Positions 1 through 6,985 are shown, numbered from the stretch's first letter. The stretch is 9,770 bases of DNA from an uncultured Actinomycetes bacterium (GCA_903953195.1 CAJBIS010000161.1:1-9770), one strand, 5' to 3'. The notes: generated by a model not told the origin, from the letters alone. Program-made: numbers and translations.

Positions 1-1638
1 GCGGGGCGTCCGGAAGCGCTCGTACTGCAGGTCGCCCCGATGGGCCACGGTGCCGACACCCATGAGCTGGGCGACCGGAACCAGGCTGCGCGGGTCGAAG
101 GTGCCCTGCTGGAGCGGCACGTCGAGGGCGTTCACCAGGTTCGCCGCGGCGGGCGTCCCGTAGGGGATGAGCTCGCGGGCCACGAACGGCCGGTCGATCA
201 GGCCCGGGGTGATCGGATCGACGGTCTCACCCCACCGGTAGGACGCGAAGTCCGTACCGGGGACCTCGAGCACCCGGGTGGCGGGATCGCCGGCGTCCAT
301 CGCGGCTGCGGCCTCATCCCAGTAGCTCGGGATCTGTTCGGGGCGACGGAGGTTCCGGTCGACCATCTCGCCGCCGAACAGCGGCCACTGGTTGAGACAG
401 ATCAGCACCAGCAGTGTGCCCGCCACCACCGGGTGCCATGCGGGCCGGACCCGGCACACGGCCGCCACGCCGGCGCCGAGCATGACGGCCAGGCCGAGTG
501 CGATCAGCGGCACGGCTCGGGGCGTGGAGCGGAACGCGAGTCCCGCGTCGGTGCCGGACCACGCGCGGAACGCGGCGCCGAGTGGACTCGATCCGTCCCA
601 CGGGTGGGCGCCCACGCCGACCACGACTCCGACGAGCACCAGCAGCGCGAAGTAGCCGCGGTTCCGGAAACGGGTGAGGAACCCCGAGACGATCGCGAGC
701 CCGGGGATCAGGAACGACACGGTCATCGCTCCCGGGGACTGGGCCAGCCGCGCCGCCGGCGAGATCCACGCGCCGAGCGAGTCCCGGCCGTAGAAGAACC
801 AGTACCCGAGACCGCGCACGAGCTCGGTCGACAACGCCGCGTTCGCCACGGTGTTGTAGGTCTCGGTGTACCGCAGGATCGGGATCCCGTAGCTGCCCTG
901 CAGGACCAGGCCGATGATCCACCACAGCGACGTGGCGACGGTGAGGGCGGCGATGCGGAGACCGGCGGCGAACGTGGCCCGGAACGTGGCCTCGCGCGTG
1001 ATGAACACCGTGTGCAGCATCCACAGCAACGGTCCGGCCATCACCAACAGCAGCGACGTGGCGTTCACGCCGCCGACGGTCAGCGTGACGAGCGCGAACA
1101 CCGCGGGCCAACGCCAGCCGCCGCGCCGCACCGATCGGGCGACGAGCGCGATCAGCCAGGGGAGTCCGGCGAACGGCAGGAGGATCACCGAGATACGGGC
1201 CCCGTAGTGCAGCAGGTAGGGACTGAGGGCGTACGCGAACGCCGCGACGGTGGCGCCGGGGCCGACCCACCGCAGTTCCTTGAGCAGGAACCGCACGCCG
1301 GTCCCGGCGGCGAAGATGATCGTGCCGAGCCAGATGCGCTGGGCCACCCAGTCCGGGACGCCGAGCTGGGCGAACGTCCAGTACCACGGTCCCATCGGCC
1401 AGAGGTAGCCGATGTTCTGGTGGGTGACGGTGCCGAGCCCGATGCTCGTGTCCCACATCCAGGCCGCACGGGACAGCAGTCGCGCCGGGTCGAGGTACAG
1501 GTAGGTCTTGGTGTCGGCACCGACCTGGCCGGGACGGGTGAGGAGCAGCGGGACGTAGGCGACGAGTGCCAACGCCACCGTGCCGAGCGCCGGGGCCCGG
1601 AGACGTCGAGCCGGCGCGCTCGTGGAGGTGTCGGTCAT
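1..1638 (-). CDS. Alpha-(1->3)-arabinofuranosyltransferase family protein (AftD/DUF3367-like), N-terminal part; C-terminus lies beyond the window
   Basis: The minus-strand frame from ATG 1638 stays open to base 1, giving 546 residues of a protein whose family is usually about 1,400 aa. AftD is a GT-C enzyme that adds arabinofuranose from decaprenyl-phosphoarabinose to cell-wall arabinan on the outer face of the membrane in mycobacteria. Visible here are a first membrane helix (about 18-34), then GADTK (40-44) with an acidic loop, the hallmark GYLWPMGP (77-84), VAQRIW (98-103), many further helices, and near the cut the family block RVLEVPGTDFASYRWG followed by DPITPG and ERFRTPR. These match the conserved pattern of the DUF3367 family as I know it. 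The acidic residues of the first loop (D42, D50) are candidate catalytic residues, as is usual for GT-C enzymes. The gene lies 24 nt after the stop of 1663-2952 and is probably cotranscribed with it. No strong Shine-Dalgarno is seen; an in-frame TTG at 1650-1648 is an alternative start. Real arabinan activity outside mycolate-bearing taxa is uncertain. Confidence 0.88.
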   Translation of the reverse strand, partial: MTDTSTSAPARRLRAPALGTVALALVAYVPLLLTRPGQVGADTKTYLYLDPARLLSRAAWMWDTSIGLGTVTHQNIGYLWPMGPWYWTFAQLGVPDWVAQRIWLGTIIFAAGTGVRFLLKELRWVGPGATVAAFAYALSPYLLHYGARISVILLPFAGLPWLIALVARSVRRGGWRWPAVFALVTLTVGGVNATSLLLVMAGPLLWMLHTVFITREATFRATFAAGLRIAALTVATSLWWIIGLVLQGSYGIPILRYTETYNTVANAALSTELVRGLGYWFFYGRDSLGAWISPAARLAQSPGAMTVSFLIPGLAIVSGFLTRFRNRGYFALLVLVGVVVGVGAHPWDGSSPLGAAFRAWSGTDAGLAFRSTPRAVPLIALGLAVMLGAGVAAVCRVRPAWHPVVAGTLLVLICLNQWPLFGGEMVDRNLRRPEQIPSYWDEAAAAMDAGDPATRVLEVPGTDFASYRWGETVDPITPGLIDRPFVARELIPYGTPAAANLVNALDVPLQQGTFDPRSLVPVAQLMGVGTVAHRGDLQYERFRTPR

Positions 1639-1662
1639 CGGCGTCGTCAATCTACCGGCCGC

Positions 1663-2952
1663 TCACGGGCCGCTGGGGACGGTCGGGATCGTGAAGTCGA
1701 ACGGTGACAGCAGCCAGAACGTCAGCGGCGGCGACCCCTCCGGCTGCTCGCCCCGCAGCAGGAACACCGCCATCGCCGGGCTGTCGAGCTGTGACCGCCA
1801 CGACGTCACGCCGGTGGCGAACCCGCCGGGGATGATGCCGCCGACGACCAACGTCGCGATGCTCCCGACGAGCAGGACGCGCGGTCGCACCAGGCGCGTG
1901 GCCAACACGGCCAGACCCACGAGCAACGGCGCGGTGACCACCGAGTACACCCGCGTCTCGTCGAGCGTCACGGCGACGGGGATCAGCGCACCGACGGTGA
2001 CCACGGCGACGGCGATCCACAGCGGGCGAAGTGCTCGGACCGCCGGATCGCTCCGACGGAGCACCGCCGCCGCGGCCAGCCCGACGAGGACGATCCAGAG
2101 TGGCCCCCACAGCGTCCAGACCACGCCGAGCGGCTGTTGGGTGTGGTGGTCGACGAACGCGCCCGCGCCGAGTTCGAGGTACGCGGTGCGGGGGCGCTGG
2201 ATGACGATGTCGTGGAACCGGAACCAGACCTCGGTGAGCGCGCGGCCGAGCAGCACGCCACCGACGGCGGCGAGTGCCGTGAACGTCGCGGTTCGGAGGC
2301 GCTGCGTCGACTCCGGGAGCGACGCGACGACGACCGCTGCGGCGAACGCCATCACGACCGCCTGCTCCGGGTGGGTCAGCCCGGCGAGCACGCCGAGCGC
2401 CAGCACGGCCCAGCGGCGCCGGACGAGCACCATGGCGATGCCGCAACCGGCGGTGAGCGGGTCCGGCTGGCCCAGCCACTGCATCGAGACGGTGACGACG
2501 GGCGACACGGCGAGCACCACGGTGAGCGTCCGGGCCACGGCGAGTCCACGGCGGCGCCACGCCAGCAGGACGAGTGCGGCCCACCCGGCGCAGAGCAGCG
2601 CCAGGTGCAGCCGGGCGAATGCATGGGGGGTGCTCTGGCCGAGCAGGCGCGCCACACCCAGGAGCGAGGTGTCGGTGAGGATGTAGTCGCCGGCGTTCGC
2701 GGAGGCGTCGAACGGCGAGGTCCCGAAGCCGGCGGCAGCGAGGCTGAACGATTCGAGGTTCGGTGTGGCCCACAGCCCGTTGTGCACGACGGCGACGGCC
2801 ACGGAGACCAGCCACCAGCCGGCGAGTCCGATCAGCTCACGTCGCGACGCATCGGCCGGTTCGGCGGGTGGGGCCGGTGCGGCTGGTGGGGCCGGTGCGG
2901 CTGGTGTCCCGACGGGGCCGAGGTCGGTCGAATGCGGACCGGCGTCGCTCAC
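1663..2952 (-). CDS. Polytopic membrane protein, GT-C-like, function unknown
   Basis: This is a 429-residue protein with a GTG start and TGA stop. The N-terminus (about 1-38) is cytoplasmic-looking and Ala/Pro-rich, with a duplicated AAPAPP hexapeptide. About ten hydrophobic segments follow from residue 41 onward (41-58, 115-132, 138-158, 180-190, 197-211, 223-237, 277-298, 309-330, 339-353, 357-378). Polar islands between them include GQPDPLT (161-167), HPEQ (194-197) and LDETRVYS (330-337); placement of conserved acids next to helix ends recalls GT-C glycosyltransferases, but I cannot assign a family and give no substrate. The C-terminus is a short tail rich in Pro and aromatic residues. 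It is the first gene of a leftward pair with the AftD-like gene, so a role in the same envelope glycan is plausible by context only. A TACCGT box 7 nt before the GTG supports this start and leaderless transcription. Confidence 0.85.
   Translation of the reverse strand: MSDAGPHSTDLGPVGTPAAPAPPAAPAPPAEPADASRRELIGLAGWWLVSVAVAVVHNGLWATPNLESFSLAAAGFGTSPFDASANAGDYILTDTSLLGVARLLGQSTPHAFARLHLALLCAGWAALVLLAWRRRGLAVARTLTVVLAVSPVVTVSMQWLGQPDPLTAGCGIAMVLVRRRWAVLALGVLAGLTHPEQAVVMAFAAAVVVASLPESTQRLRTATFTALAAVGGVLLGRALTEVWFRFHDIVIQRPRTAYLELGAGAFVDHHTQQPLGVVWTLWGPLWIVLVGLAAAAVLRRSDPAVRALRPLWIAVAVVTVGALIPVAVTLDETRVYSVVTAPLLVGLAVLATRLVRPRVLLVGSIATLVVGGIIPGGFATGVTSWRSQLDSPAMAVFLLRGEQPEGSPPLTFWLLSPFDFTIPTVPSGP
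2867..2906. repeat. 18-bp perfect tandem repeat, 2.2 copies, inside a coding region
   Basis: The unit GGTGGGGCCGGTGCGGCT occurs at 2867-2884 and again identically at 2885-2902, with the first four bases repeating at 2903-2906. The unit is a multiple of three and encodes the repeated AAPAPP peptide in the Ala/Pro-rich N-terminal segment of the 429-aa membrane protein. Gain or loss of a unit would keep the frame, so length variation between strains is likely to be tolerated. Confidence 0.9.
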
Positions 2953-2959
2953 CCGTCGG

Positions 2960-2965
2960 ACGGTA
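2960..2965 (-). promoter_or_regulatory. Putative -10 box (TACCGT) of a leaderless promoter for the 1663-2952 gene
   Basis: Read on the minus strand, TACCGT fits TANNNT and ends 7 nt before the GTG at 2952, so a start site about 7-8 nt downstream would fall on the start codon itself. No convincing -35 hexamer is seen at the usual spacing, which is common for actinobacterial promoters. No Shine-Dalgarno is present between the box and the GTG. Confidence 0.5.
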
Positions 2966-3038
2966 GTGCAGCGCGGTCCTGCGGGAACGCCCGCCGTGCG
3001 TGGCCCGGTGGGACCGCCGAGGCCACGGGTGCGACCAC

Positions 3039-3044
3039 TAACGT
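3039..3044 (+). promoter_or_regulatory. Putative -10 box (TAACGT) of a leaderless promoter for the AT3 gene pair
   Basis: TAACGT lies 6 nt upstream of GTG 3051 in a GC-rich stretch where such A/T clusters are rare. The spacing puts the expected transcription start at the G of the GTG. There is no Shine-Dalgarno in the 6 nt between. It shares the 98-bp divergent region 2953-3050 with the leftward promoter at 2960-2965; the rest of that region shows nothing else I can name. Confidence 0.55.
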
Positions 3045-3050
3045 GGCCGC

Positions 3051-4223
3051 GTGTCCCAGACCGCTGCCGTCGAGCGGCCGACGCGGATCGCCTACATCCC
3101 GGCGCTCGACGGGCTCCGCGGCCTGTTGGTGTTCCCCGTGGCGCTGTTCCACTACTCGATCACCGCCGGGTGGAACCCGCAGCGGGTGCTCGCCCCGGGT
3201 TCGTTCTTCGCTCCGTCCACGTTCTTCGCACTGTCCGGATTCCTGATCACGTCGTTGCTGCTCGCCGAGCACGAGCGCACCGGTGGCATCGACGGACGTG
3301 GGTTCTGGAGCCGTCGGTTCCGACGGTTGTTGCCCGCGTCGTTGCTCGTCATCGTCGCCGTGGCCGCACTCGGCCTGGTGTGGCCGACGTCGCCGTACGA
3401 TCTGCCGGCGAGCCACGTGGCCGGCCCGCTGTTCAGCGTCGCGAACTGGCAGGCGATCCACTGGGCGTCGGCGGGTGAGACCTGGGCGCTGCTCGGACCG
3501 CTCGGCATCTTCTGGTCGCTGTCGATCGAGGAGCAGTTCTACCTCGGCCTGTTCGTCGTCGTGTTGGTCGCCTCGGCTCGTGGCGCCCATCTGGTCCGTT
3601 GGCTGACCGGGCTGCTGATCGCCGCCGGTCTGGTGTCGATCACGTCGATGGTGCTCGTGCAGTCGTCGCCGCAACGCGAGTTCTTCGGCACCGACACACG
3701 GGCCTCGGAACTCGTCGCCGGGTGTCTGCTCGCGGTGTGGATCCACCAGCGGGGGATGCCTCGCTCGAAGTGGTGGCCGATCGTCGGACTGTGCTCCCTC
3801 GCCGTGGCCGTCGCCGCGTGGGCGTTCGTGCACGAGTCCGACCCGTGGGTGCTCGGCGGTGGTCTGGCGGCGTTCTCGATCGTGAACCTGGGTCTGATCA
3901 TGGGATGTCTGGTCACGGGCCCGATGACGCGCCTGATGCAGTTCGGTCCGCTGGTCCAACTCGGCCGCTTGAGTTACCCCGTGTACCTGATCCACTGGCC
4001 GCTGGTGTTCTTCATCGTGCCGAACGACACGTGGTTCGTGGGCTGGCCGGTCATCATCGTCCGGTTCGCGGTCGCGGTCGCACTTGCGTGGATGGTGTTC
4101 CGTTTCGTCGAGCGACCGCTCCGCGGCTCGAACCTGGTGCGCTTCCCGAAGGGTGCCGCGATCTGGGCGGCCGGGGCGGCAGCCGCGCTCGGCATGGCGG
4201 CGCTGCACAGTGGGTGGCGGTGA
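3051..4223 (+). CDS. Acyltransferase family 3 (AT3, OafA/YrhL-like) membrane protein, no SGNH domain
   Basis: This 390-residue protein is the length of a stand-alone Acyl_transf_3 (PF01757) domain. AT3 proteins move acyl groups, often acetyl from acetyl-CoA, across the membrane to O-acylate extracytoplasmic glycans. Visible hallmarks are LDGLRG (19-24), the catalytic-type His of FHY (H34), FFALSGFLIT (58-67), the Arg cluster WSRRFRRLLP (86-95), FWSLSIEEQFYL (154-165), TDTRASELVAGCLLA (214-228), GRLSYPVYLIHWPL (305-318) and FVERPLRG (352-359). About ten helices are evident. The usual Asp/His of the G(V/H)D-type motif before the SGF block is replaced by Ser-Thr (S56, T57). There is no C-terminal SGNH domain, so the final acceptor step must be done by this domain or by a partner. 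The GTG start is fixed by the -10 box 6 nt upstream. It is translationally coupled to the next AT3 gene. The acyl group and acceptor are unknown. Confidence 0.93.
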   Translation: MSQTAAVERPTRIAYIPALDGLRGLLVFPVALFHYSITAGWNPQRVLAPGSFFAPSTFFALSGFLITSLLLAEHERTGGIDGRGFWSRRFRRLLPASLLVIVAVAALGLVWPTSPYDLPASHVAGPLFSVANWQAIHWASAGETWALLGPLGIFWSLSIEEQFYLGLFVVVLVASARGAHLVRWLTGLLIAAGLVSITSMVLVQSSPQREFFGTDTRASELVAGCLLAVWIHQRGMPRSKWWPIVGLCSLAVAVAAWAFVHESDPWVLGGGLAAFSIVNLGLIMGCLVTGPMTRLMQFGPLVQLGRLSYPVYLIHWPLVFFIVPNDTWFVGWPVIIVRFAVAVALAWMVFRFVERPLRGSNLVRFPKGAAIWAAGAAAALGMAALHSGWR

Positions 4224-5305
4224 GCACGCCCGCTGATCTGGCGGAGCGACCGGTGCGCGAGCTCGGCCCGGAACCGGCGCTCGACGGCCTGCGTGGCGCG
4301 GCGATCGTTGCGGTGCTGGCGACGCACGTGTCGTTCCTCGACGAGGGCTCGTACCGCTTCGCGCTGCGTGGCGGCTTCCTCGGCGTCGACCTGTTCATCG
4401 TGCTCTCGGCATTCCTGATCTCCTCGGTGCTGTTGCGATCCACCGCTGGGGGAGCACCACTCGACGCCGGCGACTTCGCCCGACGGCGGCTGCGTCGACT
4501 CGTGCCGCCGCTGGCGGTGTTCCTCGTCGTCGAGTCCGTGGTCGCGCTCGCATTCGGTGCCTCCGCCCGGGAGCAGCTGCTGCAGGTCGTCCTCGCGCTG
4601 ACGTTCACCGGGAACTGGCAGTTCAGCTTCGGTCACCAGCCCCCGTTCGCCCTGCTGCACCTGTGGTCCCTCGCTGTCGAGGCACAGTTCTACGTCCTCA
4701 TGGCACTCGGCGTCGTCGCGCTGCGCCGGCGTCTGCGGCGGCCGTGGGTGGCGGTCGGCGGTCTCGTCGTCGCTGCGTTGCTCGTCGCCCTCTGGCGATG
4801 GTGGTTGTTCCATCGGGGTGTGTCGATCCAGGCGCTGTACGAGCGCACGGACACCCGGGCTGACTCCATGTTCCTGGGCGTGGCCGCTGCGGTGGTGTGG
4901 CGGCGGCGGTTGCTCCCCGACGCCGCGGTCCGCGTGGTGGGCCTGGCCGGCGCGGCCGTGCTGTTGGTGTGCGCCGTCGTGGTGTCGGTCACCGACGCGT
5001 GGCTGTACCGCTGGGGGTTCACCGTCGTCGCGGCGGCGTCCGCGCTGTTGGTGGCCGCGGTCGCGACGGGGACGGGGGGACTGTGGCGGGCGATGTCGTG
5101 GTCACCGCTGCGCTGGGTCGGCGCCCGTTCGTACTCGCTCTACCTCTGGCACCTGCCCACGTACATCCTGATCGTGGCGATCATGCCGGGGGCACCGCTG
5201 GTCGTGAAGGGCGGGCTGGCGCTCGTCGGCTCGGTGATCGCGGCCGTGTTGTCGTTCCGCTGGATCGAGACGCGAGCGCTGGCCGCCTGGCGTCGCGAGG
5301 AGTGA
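4220..5305 (+). CDS. Second acyltransferase family 3 (AT3) membrane protein, overlapping the first
   Basis: This 361-residue AT3 protein starts at GTG 4220, whose last two bases begin the TGA of the preceding gene (GTGA, 4-bp overlap). A GTG two codons upstream (4214) is an alternative. The open frame runs far upstream, but that part is the shadow of the first AT3 gene. Hallmarks are LDGLRG (21-26), H36, GVDLFIVLSAFLIS (55-68), the Arg cluster FARRRLRRL (86-94), HLWSLAVEAQFYV (147-159), DTRAD (211-215) and GARSYSLYLWHLP (301-313), with WIET near the end (348-351). Two deviations stand out compared with its neighbour: the second Glu of the WSLxxEEQFY motif is Ala (A155), and SGF is SAF (S63-F65). 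The divergence from the first AT3 protein is large, so this is not a recent duplication. Coupling suggests equal amounts, perhaps a heteromer or two steps on one glycan. No SGNH domain. Confidence 0.92.
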   Translation: MSTPADLAERPVRELGPEPALDGLRGAAIVAVLATHVSFLDEGSYRFALRGGFLGVDLFIVLSAFLISSVLLRSTAGGAPLDAGDFARRRLRRLVPPLAVFLVVESVVALAFGASAREQLLQVVLALTFTGNWQFSFGHQPPFALLHLWSLAVEAQFYVLMALGVVALRRRLRRPWVAVGGLVVAALLVALWRWWLFHRGVSIQALYERTDTRADSMFLGVAAAVVWRRRLLPDAAVRVVGLAGAAVLLVCAVVVSVTDAWLYRWGFTVVAAASALLVAAVATGTGGLWRAMSWSPLRWVGARSYSLYLWHLPTYILIVAIMPGAPLVVKGGLALVGSVIAAVLSFRWIETRALAAWRREE

Positions 5306-5338
5306 CGAGCCGCAACCGGCGGGCGCGCTCGGGACCGT
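5306..5338. other. Short convergent intergenic gap with no clear terminator
   Basis: Only 33 nt separate the TGA of the second AT3 gene from the TGA of the leftward gene that ends at 5339. A possible 5-bp stem (CGAGC 5306-5310 with GCTCG 5327-5331) with a 16-nt loop is present, but there is no T-tract, so I do not call a terminator. The gap also carries one copy of the 11-bp direct repeat described at 5313-5350. Confidence 0.6.
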
Positions 5339-5350
5339 TCAACCGGCGGG
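5313..5350. repeat. 11-bp direct repeat (CAACCGGCGGG) across a convergent gene end
   Basis: CAACCGGCGGG occurs at 5313-5323, in the gap, and at 5340-5350, where it covers most of the stop codon and the last codons of the leftward gene. The two copies are 27 bp apart, start to start. CAACCGGC is also present on the minus strand at the other convergent junction (8447-8440). Function unknown; in such GC-rich DNA chance cannot be excluded. Confidence 0.6.
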
Positions 5351-6979
5351 GCAGATCACCGGTGTGGTCGCCGTGACCGTGTACGGCGCGCGGGCCCCGC
5401 TGCCCGTGGGCTCGTCGGCGGGCAGGCGGTAGCGGCCGGGCGTTCCGGGCTGGACCACGAAGACGGGCGTTGTCCCGAAGCGCCGCACCTGCACCGCATC
5501 GGTCGATCCCGGTCGGATCGAGAACGAGGTGCCGGGCTCCGTGGTCAGCGTGTCGGTGCAACCGGCCGTGGTGGCGTCGACGGTGTCGTCCGCCAGTCGC
5601 TCCAGGGTGAGCGACTCCCGCAGCACCCGGTCGGCCGCGTCGAGCTGATCGCTGCGCCCACCGAACTCCGAGGCGGGGGCCCCATCGATCGGTGAGCCCA
5701 GCTCGGCGACGGCCGCGAGGTAGCGGCCGGTGGTGACGGGAACGAACGACAGGGGCATGACGATCGAGCCGTCCACGCGGTCGGCGCCGACGGCCTCCGT
5801 GGCGAACAGGTTCGTCCGGACGCCGGGCGTGTTGCCCTCGACGTCGTCGATCCAACGTGTCAGCCCGCCCTGCAGTTGGAGCACGGAGAGGCCGAGGACC
5901 ACGACCGCGAGCGCCACCGCCGGTGTGCGCACCCGCCGCAGCGCGGCGGCGTCGGCATCGGTCGGCCGCCACAGCGCCACGGCGGCGAGCAGCAGGTACG
6001 CGCCCACCGTCCAGCCGTAGCGGAGCTCGTCCGGCGGGATCCGGGGCACGATGTCGATGCGGGTCAGCGCGGTGAAGCCGATGAAGGTCGCCGGCGCGAC
6101 GAGTGCGCCGAGCGACCGGGCGTCGAGCGAGCGCCAGCGACCGGCAGCGACGGCGACGAGGGCGACGAACGCGATCGCGAGCACGACGCCGCCGGGCCGC
6201 CACCCGAAGGCGACCGATGTCGTGCCGCCGAGGAACATGCGAGCCGAGTAGCTGAGCACCGCGGGCACGTCGGTCGACACCGTCGAGGCCTCGCGGTGCC
6301 CCACCCACCACACGAACCACACCACGGCACCGGGGAGCACACCGCACCAGCGTCGCCACGGGGCCCGACGAGCCGCGAGTTCCACCACCGCTGCGGCGAG
6401 CGCCATGATGCCGAGACCGCTCGTCGCCAGCGCGAACGTCAACCACACGCCGGCGGCCACGTCATCCCGTGTGGAGTCCCGGTCGAGATGCCACCAGATG
6501 GCGATCAGCGCGGCGATGGGCAGCGAGAAGTTCATCAGGAACGGAAACATCAGGTTCGTGGAACCCGAGCAGTTCCAGAGCACGGCCGTGACCAGCAGCG
6601 CGGCGGTCCACGGTCCGATCCGCTGCCGGCCGTACCGGATGATCCACCACCCGAGCACCGCCAGTGCGATGAGTCCGGCGATCCGGTACGGCAGGTAGTC
6701 GACGATCCCGACCGTGTGGAAGAGCGCCTGGTACACCGCCACGGGCACGAGTGAGAGGTGACCATTGAAGGGCACCAGCAGGTTGCCCGACGTGTACTCG
6801 GTGATGATGTTCCAGTCGTCGCTCGCGAACCAGAGGTTCCAGCCACGCACCAGGACGAGGGCGAGGAGTGCGGCGACCGAGATGCCGGCGACGAGATCGG
6901 CCGCTCGGCGCAGACCCGGTGCGCCGGATTCGGCGCCACGGTGGGGGGACTCGTCGGCGGTCACGGACTCGTCCGACAC
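5339..6979 (-). CDS. GT-C-like polytopic membrane protein with C-terminal soluble domain, function unknown
   Basis: This 546-residue protein begins at GTG 6979 and ends with TGA. The start is chosen because a TATGGT box ends 6 nt before it and an upstream in-frame GTG at 7051 would run into the divergent gene. After a hydrophilic N-terminus (1-27), the first helix (about 28-45) leads into a loop with WFASDDWN (50-57) and FNGH (71-74); a di-acidic pair just after helix 1 is the typical position of the catalytic acid in GT-C glycosyltransferases. About ten more helices follow to residue 370 (including 101-114, 122-136, 153-163, 175-200, 212-226, 263-279, 289-303, 322-337, 352-368). Residues 375-546 are soluble and probably extracytoplasmic, with two cysteines (C474, C543) that could form a disulfide. 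The likely role is sugar transfer from a polyprenyl-phosphate donor, but I recognise no named family and no donor can be given. It is transcribed alone, divergently from the GT39-like gene and convergent with the AT3 pair. Confidence 0.85.
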   Translation of the reverse strand: MSDESVTADESPHRGAESGAPGLRRAADLVAGISVAALLALVLVRGWNLWFASDDWNIITEYTSGNLLVPFNGHLSLVPVAVYQALFHTVGIVDYLPYRIAGLIALAVLGWWIIRYGRQRIGPWTAALLVTAVLWNCSGSTNLMFPFLMNFSLPIAALIAIWWHLDRDSTRDDVAAGVWLTFALATSGLGIMALAAAVVELAARRAPWRRWCGVLPGAVVWFVWWVGHREASTVSTDVPAVLSYSARMFLGGTTSVAFGWRPGGVVLAIAFVALVAVAAGRWRSLDARSLGALVAPATFIGFTALTRIDIVPRIPPDELRYGWTVGAYLLLAAVALWRPTDADAAALRRVRTPAVALAVVVLGLSVLQLQGGLTRWIDDVEGNTPGVRTNLFATEAVGADRVDGSIVMPLSFVPVTTGRYLAAVAELGSPIDGAPASEFGGRSDQLDAADRVLRESLTLERLADDTVDATTAGCTDTLTTEPGTSFSIRPGSTDAVQVRRFGTTPVFVVQPGTPGRYRLPADEPTGSGARAPYTVTATTPVICPAG

Positions 6980-6985
6980 GCCGTC

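Noticed and set aside
40..1707. A long plus-strand open frame opposite the AftD-like gene
   Set aside because: It is rich in Arg, Gly, Glu and His without any domain or hydrophobic pattern, and lies antisense to a clearly conserved membrane protein. Such shadows are expected in GC-rich DNA.
2949..4208. A 419-residue minus-strand open frame opposite the first AT3 gene
   Set aside because: Its composition is low-complexity Arg/Asp/Glu/Gln/His, whereas the plus strand carries the full AT3 motif set.
3599..4219. Upstream extension of the second AT3 gene
   Set aside because: The frame is open but is the out-of-frame shadow of the first AT3 gene. Family similarity begins just before LDGLRG, matching the GTG at 4220.
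5306..5331. Possible hairpin terminator between convergent genes
   Set aside because: The stem is only five base pairs with a 16-nt loop and no T-tract.
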